A stretch of DNA of 64,000 nt from Lithobates sylvaticus (GCA_028564925.1 CM053033.1:208134642-208198641), one strand, 5' to 3'; counted from the first letter of the stretch, positions 36,341 through 47,860 are shown. Translations and numbers: made by a program. Notes: generated by a model not told the origin, from the letters alone.

Positions 36341-36680
36341 TGCCGCGTACACACCAGCGGAATTTCCCTCCGAAAAATCTTGGATGTTTTTTCCGACGGA
36401 ATTCCGCTCAAGCTTGTCTTGCATACACACGGTCACACAAAAGTTCTCTGAACTTTCGACCGCCAAGATCGCAGTGACGTACAAAACTACGACGAGCCGA
36501 GAAAATTAAGTTCAATGCTTCCGAGCATGCGCCAAATTGTTTCCGAGCATGCGTGATTTTTTGCACGTCCGAATTGCATACAGACGAACGCATTTTCAGA
36601 TAGGAACTTTTCCCGACCGAAAAATAGACCACATGCTCTCAATCTTTTGCTGGCTGGAATTCCGCCAGCAAAAGACCAAT
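36341..36680. mobile_element. PIF/Harbinger-like MITE, right end degraded
   Basis: The left terminus TGCCGCGTACACACCAGCGG is preceded by TAA. Internal AATTCCG/CGGAA motifs and TGCATACACACGGTCACACA are shared with the copies at 50,042 and 57,344. The right part contains a separate perfect palindrome with arms CTTTTGCTGGC/GCCAGCAAAAG but no matching terminal repeat, so this copy is truncated or rearranged. Confidence 0.6.
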
Positions 36681-36960
36681 TGGCCTTTAAGTAGAATCTT
36701 GGGTAAGATCTACAAATATATGATAGTATTAGTGAATTATTTTATCTTTTATGTGTATCAGCTACCATGGTCCTATTAGCTGAAACAGACTTTGGGCATA
36801 TTAAATAAAACAACACACTGTGCAGTAATGATGTCTGCAAAGCTCTAAAACATCTGTTGCATTTTCAGATCATTTAAAATATAATTTCCGATTAGGTGCT
36901 TTGGCTTAGATCAGCTTACAGTTCATCAATGCTCTTTGAATTGCATTACTGAATAAACTA
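36681..36960. other. Intronic sequence, nothing recognised
   Basis: AT-rich DNA between two DNA transposons, with no repeat or coding signal that I recognise. Confidence 0.5.
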
Positions 36961-36964
36961 TATA

Positions 36965-37832
36965 CACTACGTTACCAAAAAGTATTGGGACACCTGCCTT
37001 TACACGCACATGAACTTTAATGACATCCCAGTCTTAGTCCATAGGGTTCAATATTGAGTTGGCCCACCCTTTGCAGCTATAACAGCTTACACTTTTCTGG
37101 GAAGGATGTGCACAAGGTGTAGGAGTGTGTCTATGGGAATGTTTGACCATTCTTCCAGAAGCGCATTTGTGAGGTCAGGTACTGATGTGGACCAGAAGGC
37201 CTGGCTCGCAGTCTCTGCTCTAATTCTTTCCAAAGATGTTCTATTGGGTTGATGTCAGGACTCGACTCTGAGCAGGCAAGTCAAGTTCCTCCACCCCAAA
37301 CTTGCTCATCCATGTCTTTATGGACCTTGCTTTGTGCAGTGGTGCGCAATCATGTTGGAACATGAAGGGGCCATCCCCAAACTGTTCCCACAAAGTTGGG
37401 AGCAATTGTCCAAAATGTCTTGGTATGCTGATGCCTTAAGAGTTCCCTTGGGCCAAGTCCAACCCCTGAAAAACAACCCCACACCATAATCTCCCCTCTA
37501 CTAAATGATTTGGACCAGTTCACAAAGCAAGGTCCATAAAGACCTGGATGAGCGAGTTTGGGGTGGAGGAACTTGACTGGCCTGCACGGAGTCCTGACCT
37601 CAACCCGATAGAACACCTTTGGATGAATTAGAGCGGAGACTGCGAGCCAGACCTTCTCGTCCACATTCCCATAGACACACTCCTAAACCTTGTGGACAGC
37701 CTTCCCTGAAGAGTTGAAGCTGTTATAGCTGCAAAGGGTGGGCCAACTCAATATTGAACCCTACGGACTAAGACTGAGATGCCATTAAAGTGCGTGTAAA
37801 GGCTGGTGTCCCAATACTTTTGGTAATATAGT
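36965..37832. mobile_element. Palindromic Tc1-like transposon derivative with two opposed transposase ends
   Basis: Terminal repeats CACTACGTTACCAAAAAGTA and its near-complement, ending ACTTTTGGTAATATAGT, bound the element, and TA flanks fit a Tc1/mariner target. The minus strand encodes the middle and C-terminal part of a Tc1 transposase (GEIMVWGCFSG, then an HDCAPLHKAR-like stretch and PAQSPDINPIEHLWKELEQR, with the catalytic D and E). From about 37,518 the plus strand encodes the same C-terminal part again (PARSPDLNPIEHLW), in opposite orientation. The N-terminal DNA-binding half is missing from both, so the element cannot move by itself. Confidence 0.85.
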
Positions 37833-38528
37833 TTTTGGGGATAAAAAAAGGTTTCTATAAGTATTTTGGTAAAGCAGCAGTTTACTCATTGACCTAAGTC
37901 AGTGACTCAAATGTGGAAAAAACATTCACAGGAATATGGCAGCATTCAGGGTACAACTCCTAAAAAACAGTCAATATTCAAGGGACCTTTTTTCAAACTT
38001 TTGCAGGCAACAAGTGGAGTGTGTGCTACTCCCGGGTCTTAGGCTGGGTATACAAGGGCCAAATATCAGCCGGTATCGGCTGGTTCAACAGGAACTGGCC
38101 GACATTCAGTCAATGTGTACAACTGTCTTTCCATCAAAAGTCGATCTGACGACCGGCTTTTGCCAAAATGGCATGCTATAAAACCAGCATCTGATCAGTG
38201 CTCCCAGCCAATGGCTAGCACTAGTAATTTTTTTATTAAAGCGTAACGTCATCCTCCTAAAGAAGATCCCGCCTCTCCACCCCACCTCCCTTCCTCTGGC
38301 GTAATAGATCAATTTTTTTTTCGTTTATTTACGTAGTTTTTTTTCTATTGAATGTCCGCCCTGCCTCCTCATGAGAAAAAAAAATGGGGAGGTCAGCCGA
38401 TTCCTCTTTAAGGATTCCACAGAAAACTACACACGTTGAAGCACCGGAACACTCTGTATCCTATTTCTATTTGTAAAATATAGATTTTTTTTTTACAAAT
38501 AGAATTTAAATATTGGGAATGCAACCAT
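37833..38528. other. Intronic sequence with MITE-like traces
   Basis: Around 38,041-38,180 there are short complementary motifs (GGCTGGGTATACAAGGGCC, GCCGGTATCGGC) suggestive of a decayed MITE. The rest is AT-rich sequence with no feature I can name. Confidence 0.4.
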
Positions 38529-38962
38529 TAAGCCTCATGCACACTGGACATTTTTGCCATGTTTCCGATGCCTTTCCTCTTGGCAGCAGCATTTTGGCTG
38601 AAAAAAAACTCAACGCTTGTAAACACATGTAGGCATGATTAGGCTCATGAAACACTTGAGCATTAATTGATTTTATTGGCCAGAATTTTATAATTTATTC
38701 TGGCCATCAAAATCAATTAATGCTCAAGTGCTAAACGCGCCAAGCGTTTTCACACGTCAAGAGTTTTTTTTTTGCCAAACTCTGCTGCTCCTGTACGCGT
38801 TGGCAGTGGGTATTTTTTCTGCCTTTTAACTCCTTTAAATGTCTATTTGGGCATGGCTTTATAGGCTAACATGTAGGGTCTTTTTAGAGCCAGAAAAAAA
38901 TAATAATGCCAAATGCCCCTAAAAGCAGCATAAAAAAACATCCAGTGTGTGTGCGGCCTTAT
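38529..38962. mobile_element. MITE with inner hairpin
   Basis: The left end TAAGCCTCATGCACACTGGA and right end TCCAGTGTGTGTGCGGCCTT are imperfect inverted repeats. The interior contains a strong hairpin at 38,653-38,730 with arms CACTTGAGCATTAATTGATT and AATCAATTAATGCTCAAGTG around a short AT loop. There is no coding capacity. Confidence 0.75.
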
Positions 38963-39049
38963 ACAAATATAGGCTTAAAAAATAAAAATGTATCAAAAAC
39001 CAGGCTCACATCAGGTGCTACAATGAAGCAAAATATTCACATGTGGTAA

Positions 39050-40110
39050 AACCGGTCGCAGACAGGGAAACTAGGAGCCTTCACTTCGGAAACCCAGGCA
39101 ATTTCTTATGGAGTCCCTCAAGGATCACCATTGTCACCAGTACTCTTCAACATTTACATCCGGCCACTCTTCAAAATTATTAGCAAATCAGATCTATGCT
39201 TCCACTCATACGCGGACGACACTCAACTGTACTTCCGTATCACCGGACAAAAAGACCAATACCACGAACTAGGAAAATGTCTCACATTGATAGATGACTG
39301 GATGACCACTAGCTCCCTCAAACTCAATGGATCGAAAACAGAACTGCTGCTCCTCAACGCAAACCGAAGTAAAAAAACAAAGACCCCATGGACACCACCA
39401 ACCATCCTTGGCCAGACCATCCTCCCAAGCACCAAAGCCAAAAGCCTCGGAGTCATCTTTGATTCAGAGATGACCATGGAGGCACAAATAGGATCAGTAA
39501 TCAGCGGATCCCATCATCTCCTCCGCCTGCTTCGCAGACTCATCCCCTTCATTCCGGAAAAGGAGAAAGCAGTAATAGTGGGAACTATCATCAATTCGCG
39601 ACTCGACTACGCAAACTCCCTCTACATAGGATTACCGGATTACCAGATTGCATGCCTACAAGTCGTCCAAAACACAGCAGCAAGACTAGTCACCGGAAAG
39701 AAACCCTGGGAATCCATCTCCCTATCCCTAAGGACCCTCCATTGGCTCACGGTAAAAGATAGGATCACATTCAAGACCCTCTGCCTCACCCACAAATGTA
39801 CACAAGGAAACGCTCCTCAATACCTTTGTGAGAAAATAAAAAAATACATACCAAATCGCAGCCTTCGATCGACAAACCAAAACCGCCTTCTCACCCCCAA
39901 ATCGAAGGGAGAACGAAGATTTGCAGTACAGGGACCTCGGCTATGGAATTCTCTACCAAACAACATCCGCTTGGAAGAAAACCATCAGGCCTTCGGGAAA
40001 AAACTCAAGACCCACCTCTTCTAATATAGCAGGACAACAAGGACAGACCAAGCGCCTTGAGGCGATTCAGTTCGCATTTGCAGCGCTATACAAATCATTC
40101 ATTCATTCAT
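39050..40110 (+). mobile_element. 5'-truncated L2-type LINE with open reverse transcriptase fragment
   Basis: One open frame runs from about 39,050 to the stop at 40,024. It carries the reverse transcriptase motifs YGVPQGSPLSPVLFNIY and the catalytic YADD (in HSYADDTQLYF), then the thumb and C-terminal region with SRLDYANSLYIGLP, VQNTAARLV and PRLWNSLPNNIR. The endonuclease and N-terminal RT are absent, the usual result of truncated target-primed insertion. The 3' UTR is short, with GCGCTATACAAATCATT and a (CATT)n tail ending near 40,110. The undamaged frame suggests a fairly recent insertion. It is antisense to LRFN1. The clade (L2 within the Jockey/CR1 group) is from memory. Confidence 0.9.
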
Positions 40111-40217
40111 AGGTGAGGACCAAAATTATGAAATTTTAGACAAGCATTGATGTAAATGATCCATGTCTGTTTCTCCAGGACAAGTACATTTTGGAGTTTT
40201 AAAAGTATTAATTTATT

Positions 40218-40480
40218 TATTCATGTAATTCATTTATGGAACATCAATATACAGTATTCCACATGTTCATCCCTGTCCCAGAGAAGCTTACAGTCTAACA
40301 TGCACACAGGCATACAGTTTTTCTAAAGGCCGTTTGGAAGGAAACTGATTAACCCACCAATATGTTTAGGTATCATGGACAGAGACTAGAGCATCTGGTG
40401 AAGACCCATATAAACTCCATATAGACATTGCCCCTGGGGGCAACTGAACTCAAAATCCCAGCACTGTAAATCCATTAAGC
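40218..40480. mobile_element. Degenerate dispersed repeat
   Basis: The text around GAGAAGCTTACAGTCTAACA, CCAATATGTTTAGGTATCAT and CATATAAACTCCATATAGAC resembles a widespread fish and amphibian repeat that I recall with AACATGCAAACTCC-type wording. It has no open frame and its class is uncertain. Confidence 0.45.
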
Positions 40481-40771
40481 CCCCATAAAATTTATTTTAA
40501 ATCTCAGTGATTTGTGTTTACTACAAGATATGTGTTGTTTATATCACCAACGCAATAAGTGGAATTGAATGGCTTTTTAAGTATCTTTCAAGGCTCATTA
40601 AGTATAAGCGATAAATATTTGTGACCAGCTGGGAAATTACAAAGAGTGTGCAAAGGAGAGACATAAGAAAGAAAGAAAAGAATGTGAGAGGTGAGTACAA
40701 AGATAGGAAGGTGTACGCTGCAGGAAATGTATGACTGGGGCTACTTACTGTCTACAAAGAATATGGAGTGT
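40481..40771. other. Intronic sequence, nothing recognised
   Basis: Non-repetitive-looking DNA between two mobile elements, with a purine-rich patch at about 40,650-40,710 (AAAGAAAGAAAAG). No coding signal. Confidence 0.45.
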
Positions 40772-41957
40772 CTCATAGTTACATAGTAGGTGAGGTTGAA
40801 AAAAGACACAAGTCTATCAAGTCCAACCTATGTGTGTGATTATATGTCAGTATTACATTGTATATCCTGTATGTTGCGTCGTTCAGGTGCTTATCTAATA
40901 GTTTCTTGAAACTACCGATGCCCCCCCCCCCGCTGAGACCACCGCCTGTGGAAGGGAATTCCACATCCTTGCCACTCTTACAATAAAAACTCTACCTAGT
41001 TTAATGTTGAACCTCTTTTCTTCTAATTTTAATGAGTGGGCACGAGTTTTGTTAAACTCCCTTCTGCGAAAATGTTTTATCCCTATTGTGGGGTCACCAG
41101 TACAGTATTTGTATATTGAAAACATATCCCCTCTCAAGCGTCTCTTCTCCAGAGAAAATAAGTTCAGTCCGCGCAACCTTTCCGCACAACTAATATCCTC
41201 CAGACCCTTTATTAGCTTAGTTGCCCTTCTTTGTACTCGCTCCATTTCCAGTACATCCTTCCTGAGGACTGGTGCCCAGAACTGGACAGCATACTCCAGG
41301 TGCGGCCGGACCAGAGTCTTGTAGAGCGGGAGAATTATCGTTTTATCTCTGGAGTTGATCCCCTTTTTAATGCATGCCATTATTCTGTTTGCTTTGTTAG
41401 CAGCAGCTTGACATTGCATGCCATTACTGAGCCTATCATATACTAGGACCCCCAGGTCCTTTTCTATCCTAGATTCCTCCAGAGGTTCTCCCCCCCAGTG
41501 TATAAATTGCATTTATATTTTTGCCACCCAAATGCATTATTTAAAATTTTTCTACATTGAACCTCATTTGCCATGTAGTTGCCCACCCCATTAATTTGTT
41601 CAGATCTTCTTGCAAGGTTTCCACATCCTGCGGAGAAGTCATTGCCCTGCTTAGCTTAGTATCATCCGCAAATACAGAGATTTAACTGTTTACCCCATCC
41701 TCCAGGTCATTTATGAACAAATTAAACAGGATTGGTCCCAGCACAGAACCCTGGGGGACCCCACTACCCACCCCTGACCATTCCGAGTACTCCCCATTTA
41801 TCACCACCCTCTGAACTCGCCCTTGTAGCCAGTTTTCAATCCATGTACTCACCCTATGGTCCATGCCAACGGACCTTATTTTGTACAGTAAACGTTTATG
41901 GGGAACTGTGTCAAATGCTTTTGCAAAATCCAGATACACCAGGTCTACGGGAAGGTC
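40772..41957 (-). mobile_element. 5'-truncated CR1-type LINE fragment
   Basis: The minus strand encodes part of a CR1-like reverse transcriptase. The first piece (41,939-41,682) has [35 protein letters not shown] and [20 protein letters not shown]. It ends at a TAA where the family reads through to the YADD region. The second piece (about 41,512-40,895) has EKDLGVLV, ANKANRIMACIKKGIN, PLYKTLVRPHLEYAVQFW and ERVQRRATKLIKGL. The frame shifts once more at a C-run near 40,921-40,932. The 3' end at about 40,772 reads CTATGTAACTATGAG on that strand, typical of CR1 tails. It has the same orientation as LRFN1. Confidence 0.88.
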
Positions 41958-42069
41958 TCTGTACTTATTTATTCTTTTCTACAGACAATATGTTTTCCTC
42001 TTTCTCCGTATGTTATATGAGAACGTGTTGATATGAGATGTGGGGGCAAAAATCTAAATATAGTTAAGC
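41958..42069. other. Short intronic spacer
   Basis: Unassigned bases between the truncated 5' side of the CR1 fragment and the purine-rich region. Confidence 0.4.
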
Positions 42070-44330
42070 CACTGGCTAAATGACGGAGCAAGAAAGGAAA
42101 CAAAGAAAGACGATATAGCAGGAAATGTAAGGGGAGCAAGCAGAGGAACCAAGATAGGGACAGGTAGAATGAGGGGTAAGGTTATGGAATACTTCTGGCT
42201 CAAAAAGGGCAAACGAATTGAAAAAGTACAGGAGGGGTTGCAAAGAGTAGACAAGGAAGAAGGGAAGGTCAATGAATCAGGTGTCTTGAGAGGGTGAGTG
42301 AGGAGGGAAGGTAGAGACAGATGGAAGAGTAAAAAGGGTAAGTGAAGGGAGAAGGATGTCTGGAATGGAAATAGCAGGTAGAATGAGCATAATTACAAGA
42401 TGCAATAAAATGGATGGGTAGAGCATCTGGGATGGGATGAGGGGTACTGTAAATAGAAGAACTGGGATGAGTGGGATAGAAAGGGTAGGTGGATAAATTG
42501 TCAGCAAGTGATAAGGGCAAGGAGTGAATTTTAGGTATCGTGAAAAAGGCAAAAATAAGTGAAAGTTGAAAAGGCAAGGAGAAATTAGACTGAACAATGA
42601 GAAAATCACATAGAGAGAGAAGAGAGGAGAATTGAAAAAAGCATTTTGTAGAAGAGCAGACAGTAGACGGTTAGGAGAAGTGGGAAGACATTAGAAAGGA
42701 GGAGGGCTGGAGAAATGAGAAGGGCATATTGTGGAAGAGCAGGCAAAAGAATGGTAGAAGTGAGAAGAGCAGACACTAGAAGGGCATATAATAGAAGGGC
42801 GGGGAATGTGAAAAGGGCATATTGTAGGAAAGTGAGAAGAGCAGTCAGTAGAGGAGCTGGGAAAGTTAGAAAAGCAAACTGTAGAAGGGCAGATAATGGG
42901 CAGGAGAAGTAAGAAGGGCATTTTGTAGAAGAGCAGACAGTAGAAGGGTAGGAGAAGTGAAAAAGAAGACAGTAGAAGGGTAGAATGAGCATAATTACAA
43001 GATGCAATAAAATGGACAGGTAGAACATCTGGGATGGGATGAGGGGTACTGTAGATGGGAGAACTGGGATAAGTGGGATAGAAAGGGTAGGTGGATAAAT
43101 TGTCAGCAAGTGATAAGGGCAAGGAGTGAATTTTAGGTATTGTGAAAAAAGCAAAAATAAGTTGAAGAGGTATGGAGAAATGAGACTGAACAATGAGAAA
43201 ATCACATAGAAGAAGGGTGAGAGAAGTGAGAAGAGCAAACAGTAGAAGGGTAGGAGATGTAAGAAGAGCAAACAGTAGAAGGGTAGGAGAAGTGAGAAGA
43301 GCAGACAATAGAAGGGTAGGAGATGTGAGAAGAGCAAACAGTAGAAGGGTAGGAGATGTGAGAAGAGCAAACAGTAGAAGGGTAGGAGATGTGAGAAGAG
43401 CAAACAGTAGAAGGGTAGGAGACGTGAGAAGAGCAAACAGTAGAAGGGTAGGAGATGTGAGAAGAGCAAACAGTAGAAGGGTAGGAGATGTGAGAAGAGC
43501 AAACAGTAGAAGGGTAGGAGAAGTGAGAAGAGCAGACAATAGAAGGGTAGGAGATGTGAGAAGAGCAAACAGTAGAAGGGTAGGAGATGTGAGAAGAGCA
43601 AAAAGTAGAAGGGTAGGAGAAGTGAGAAGAGCAGACTATAGAAGGACAGGAGAATTGAAAAAAGCATTTTGTAGAAGAGCAGACAGTAGAGGGTTAGGAA
43701 AAGTGGGAAGACACTAGAAAGGAGGAGGGCTGGAGAAATGAGAAGGGCATATTGTGGAAGAGCAGGCAAAAGAATGGTAGAAGTGAGAAGAACAGACACT
43801 AGAAGGGCAGATAATAGAAGGTCAGGGAACGTGAAAAGGGCATATTGTAGGAAAGTGAGCAGTCAGTAGAGGAGCTGGGAAAGTTAGAAGAGCAAACTGT
43901 AGAAGGGCAGATAATGGGCAGGAGAAGTAAGAAGGGCATTCTGTAGAAGAGCAGACAGTAGAAGGGTAGGAGAAGTGAAAAAGCAGACAGTAAAAGGGCA
44001 GAGGAAGTGATAAGAACATACACTAGAAGGGCAGGAGAAGTGAGTAGGGCTCACTGTAGAAAAACAGACATTAGGAGGTAGGAGAAGTGAGGAGAGCATA
44101 CTATAGAAAGGCAGGGGAAGCTGGGAAAGTAGGCATTAGAAAAGCATACGTGAGAAGGGCTGAAAGACTATAATGGAGGGGTAGAAGGTAGAAGTGAAAA
44201 GTGCAAGAAGTCAGTTTTGTAAGTTAAGTAGAGAGAACAAATTTAATCAGAACGCAGTAAGAAAGGGCAGGTAGAATGCTATAAAGAAGGACACATAGAC
44301 AGGAATTGTCAGGAAGAGAGGGAAAATGTC
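42070..44330. repeat. Purine-rich duplicated minisatellite region (2.2 kb)
   Basis: The plus strand is strongly A+G-rich throughout. Two blocks are duplicated in the order A (42,378-42,614), B (42,626-42,977), A' (42,980-43,209), B' (43,649-43,992). A and A' share TAGAATGAGCATAATTACAA and GGTAGGTGGATAAATTGTCA. B and B' share GGAGAATTGAAAAAAGCATT and TAGAAAGGAGGAGGGCTGGA. A 33-base array lies only between A' and B'. Leu/Phe/Ser-rich frames on the minus strand are artefacts of the base bias. Confidence 0.85.
43210..43648. repeat. 33-base minisatellite array
   Basis: About 13 copies of a unit made of GTAGAAGGGTAGGAG, then ATGTGAGAAGAGCAAACA, with a few AAGTGAGAAGAGCAGACA variants. The length is a multiple of three, so an Arg-rich plus frame and Leu/Phe-rich minus frames stay open. 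No product is implied. Confidence 0.9.
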
Positions 44331-45954
44331 AAGTGAAGTACAATATGTAATTACAGTTATTAGGCGATAAAGGTTTCCAAAGAAAGATGGGCTAGCTGTG
44401 GAAATTGTTGTATGTTGAAAGGGTTAGGTAGTGTGTGAAGGGCAGGTAGTTTAATCAATTACATAGTGGGAAGTGTAGATAAGAAAGCATCTGACAAAGA
44501 CAGAGAACTGGATGGGTAGTGAAAGTAAAGTAATCAGTTCTGGATTAGCAAGAGTCTACCATCAAAGTCGTTTAATTTGCCTTAGGTTTATTGATCCCTT
44601 TGGGACGTTCTTTTCCTGCAGACTTATTTGGCCCCTTCTGGAACCTCCTAGCAATCAAAATAAATGAAACAGCTGGATGTTTTCCTCCAACCAACACTGT
44701 ACCGTAGCCCCCCATCCAATATTTATGTTAATTCTGCATGTTGGTTGGAGAACTGCCCAAACATTGAGGCTTTTGTGTTTGTTTCTGATGTATTAGCAAC
44801 AGAAACACTTTGATGATTATGTTGCTATCTCTCACACATCATCAATAAATCAGTATGCTGCTCACAAGCAACTCTAGAGCATCTTATACTGCTGGGGTGG
44901 AATAGGCTGGCTCAAAGGCTACACAAAATACTAACAAATAGGTCCTTAGCATATATTTAATTCTATGTCTTTTCACGGCTTAATTTCTCTAACACCATGT
45001 ACAGTAAATTGTGCCAGTTTTAGTTCTTATTCATTGTTTAAAAGCAACATGGTATTTACCTGTGACTTGCCTTTAAATCACAGTTTCAAGAGTCCTTGTT
45101 TCTCTGTGTACACTATCCATCTTTAAACACTATACACTCTTCCCTAAGTGTTAAGCAGATTTTCTCCCTGTCTGTAATGTTTATCTACAGCAAATATTAC
45201 CTCCTCAGTTCCGTTCTGCTCAGAAATCCTGAATCGGCCCATTCTAAAGTGTTTGCCATGTCTGACATTCTCTTTCTTTACACAGCGAAGAAACTCATTA
45301 CGAAGGCGATGGATAAGGTGCAGATCGTGTCAGTTCAGTGATTCCCATAACGGAAAAGCCTCCATGGACCACAGGTTTTAGAAATAATACTAGGGTAGAG
45401 ATCTTTTAGTGAAATGGGGGTGGTTGATTGGGACATAGCTAAAAGGTTTCTCTGTTCCACACCATTTTGCTTGTTTCCAGCTAAATTGCCTCTTGAGATT
45501 GGTGAAAGCTGCCCTTTGAGAAGCAATTCCATAGTGCAATCGTCAAAGCCCATACTTCCTTGATTCTCAGCTGTCTGTCACTGCCACTGGCGTTAAGCAG
45601 CTGAGACCGCCAGTCACGAGATGGTAAGGAAAGCAGAATTCAAAGAACTGAAGCACAGTGATGGTTTTCAAATAAATATATCAAAGGAAAACTCTTCCGA
45701 CAACCCTGTCAGAACAACCCTGTTGCTATGACAAAAAAAAACAAAGCCCGGAGCATCCTGGCAAAGTATGGTGGTAACCAGTGCATGGGGAGGGAAGGGT
45801 GGTGGTGGAGAAGGAGAGGTTGAAGATGTGGGTTAGAGATTTTAGGATAGAGCAGGAAGGTGATCGCGTAATTGTGAGGGGACAGGGTCAATGGGAGAGA
45901 TGGTAAGGTGGGCCGTGGAATGGAGTTTGTCAACTTCCTCAGTGGTAACAGGGC
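44331..45954. other. Intronic sequence, no feature recognised
   Basis: About 1.6 kb of moderately AT-rich DNA with no transposon ends, tandem repeats, exons or RNA genes that I can support. It may be ancestral intron sequence. Confidence 0.5.
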
Positions 45955-46135
45955 TAAAGGAGGAACCCTGCACTCTGTAAATAGCACATCCCTGTACTCT
46001 GTACCTAGCGTACCCCTGAACGATGCATTCTGTGCACCCTTCAACCCTGTATGTAGCACACCTTTCAACTATGCACTTTTTATGTAGTGCACCCCTCAAC
46101 CCTGCACTCTGTACATAGTGCACCCCTCAATGCTA
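45955..46135. repeat. Degenerate tandem repeat with CCCTGCACTCTGTA
   Basis: Five or six imperfect units of about 30 bases combine CACTCTGTA, CATAGTGCACCCCTCAA and close variants. A related wording is familiar from frog repeats. Confidence 0.6.
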
Positions 46136-46164
46136 GTGCAGTTTGGCCACACCTGCAATTTGAT

Positions 46165-46345
46165 GCAGAGGTTATGATGTGCAGTAACCTTTAGCAACTA
46201 ATCAGAAAACAATAATGATTTGCAGTAACCTCTAGAAACCAATTAGTGAGCAGTAATGATGTGTTGCAACCAATCAACAAGCGGAAATTATGTACTGTAA
46301 CCTCTAGCAGCCAATCACAATCGCTACCTGATCTGCTGCAGTAAA
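46165..46345. repeat. Degenerate tandem repeat with GCAGTAACCTCTAG
   Basis: About four units of 45-50 bases share GCAGTAACCT(T/C)TAG, a CCAAT(T/C)A segment and AATGATGTG-like text. Divergence between copies is high. Confidence 0.6.
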
Positions 46346-46924
46346 CTCATTTTGAGTCTAGCTGGGGGGGGGGGCAATAAAATGTTTGCCCAGGGTCCAA
46401 TCAATATTAAAGCCGGCCCTGCATGCAGGTCAGGTGCACACTTTGGCCAATCATCAGACATCAATGCACCAATCTCGCAGTGCATTATGGGGCATTCCAT
46501 GGCATGTGAATTTGCCGCGAAAGCCCCATAATGTTTGGAATTCAGCGAATGGGCAAACACCCGATGTTCGAGTCAAACTTACATTCCTCTCGCACCGTCC
46601 CATCCCCAGTGTTCTGTAATGCTGAAGATGATTCGTAGCTTGTCCAGGTCAATTCAGTTCTGAGTGTAAGCAAAACCCCTAAGTATTTACAGTATATAAA
46701 ATTAGGTAGCACCAACGCCCCCTTGATACATTTACCATAGGAAAGCAGATGTTATCGTCTAAGCATAGGATAGGAGATGTGAAAAATGTGGCTCCGCCCT
46801 GTAGTAGTACTATAATCCCACCATTGCTGTTGGTAAGAGTTCATAAATGTTAATCCTTTCATTTACAGAAGATCTTTTCCTGGACATTTGACACAACACC
46901 TATTTCAAGTAAGGACAACTTCTA
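46346..46924. other. Repeat-derived sequence, class unclear
   Basis: Contains TTAAAGCCGGCCCTGCATG and CGCAGTGCATTATGGGGCAT, wording that I associate with dispersed frog repeats, but no clear termini. There is no coding signal, and 46,640-46,920 shows nothing recognisable. Confidence 0.35.
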
Positions 46925-47235
46925 TCCGCTTGCCGACCGCAATATGTATATATACATTTTGGTTTGCAAGTGGTTTACCAGGGTTTTAACCCCAGTATTT
47001 ATTTTTTTTTAGCCGGCAGCTGGCTTTTTCACAAAAGCGCTCCAAGTGGCTCATTAACCACTGAATCTCTTTCAGAAGCAGCGGGAGGTGACTTCGCCCC
47101 ACCGGTGTTTCTTGGGCTTACTGTTTTCCTGACGATGCCGCTGGCTGATCGCCCCTATTGCCTTGGAGGACTGGAGTGGACTGGAGTGACGTCAGAGCTT
47201 CACTTCCTGTCTAGGGTGGAAGTAAACCATTTATT
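46925..47235. mobile_element. Frog-type MITE fragment
   Basis: The start CGCTTGCCGACCGC is the reverse complement of the end of the element at 60,820-61,677. The body includes AGCCGGCAGCTGGC and a GCAGCGGGAGG segment. The far end near 47,235 (GGAAGTAAACCATTT) is not a matching inverted repeat, so the copy is composite or truncated. Confidence 0.5.
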
Positions 47236-47285
47236 TTGGCTTTTAAAGGTAAAGGAGAGACATTGAGTCTTTTTGACCCCAGACA

Positions 47286-47860
47286 GTGGCGGCTGGTGCT
47301 CAAAATCTTTGGGGGGGGGGGGCGGTTGGGTTCAAACAAACTGAAAAAAAAAACATCAATTGCAGCCTCACTGTGCCCATCTAATGCAGCCACTGTGCCA
47401 TCAAACGCATCCACTGTGCCATCAAATGCAGCCACTGTGCCATCAATCTCAGCTGCTGTACAATCAAACGCAGCTGCCGTGCCATCAAACGCAGCCACTG
47501 TGCCATCAAACGCAGCCACTGTGCCATCTAATGCAGCCACTGTGCCATCAAACGCAGCTGCTGTACAATCAAACGTAGCCCCTGTGCCATCAAACGCAGC
47601 AACTGTGCCATCAATAGCATCCACTGTACCATCAAACACAGCCATTGTGCCATCAAATGCAGCCATTGTGCCATCAAATGCAGCCACCGTGTAATCAATT
47701 GCAGCCACTGTGCCATCAATTGCAGCCACTATGCCCATCAAATGCAGCCACTGTGCCATCAAATGCCACCACTTTGCCCATCAAATGACGCCATTGTGCC
47801 CATCAAATGCAGCCATTGTGCACCATCAAATGCAGCCTCTGTGACCCCCGCCCGCCCACT
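47286..47860. mobile_element. Element start with internal 21-base tandem array
   Basis: The left border CAGTGGCGGCTGGTGCTCAA followed by a G-run resembles the start of a hAT-like frog element that I recall. From about 47,355 to 47,842 it contains about 23 copies of a 21-base unit CCACTGTGCCATCAAATGCAG. Ala/Ser/Pro-rich frames across it are artefacts. I could not find the matching CCGCCACTG right end. Confidence 0.65.

Noticed and set aside
42277-44099. Leu/Phe/Ser-rich minus-strand frames (up to 397 codons) as membrane proteins
   Set aside because: They follow from the purine-rich duplicated minisatellite; the repeat period of 33 bases keeps them open.
47236-47762. Ala/Ser/Pro-rich or Asp/Gly-rich protein (APSNA-type repeats)
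   Set aside because: The frame is a translation of the 21-base array inside a transposon-like element.
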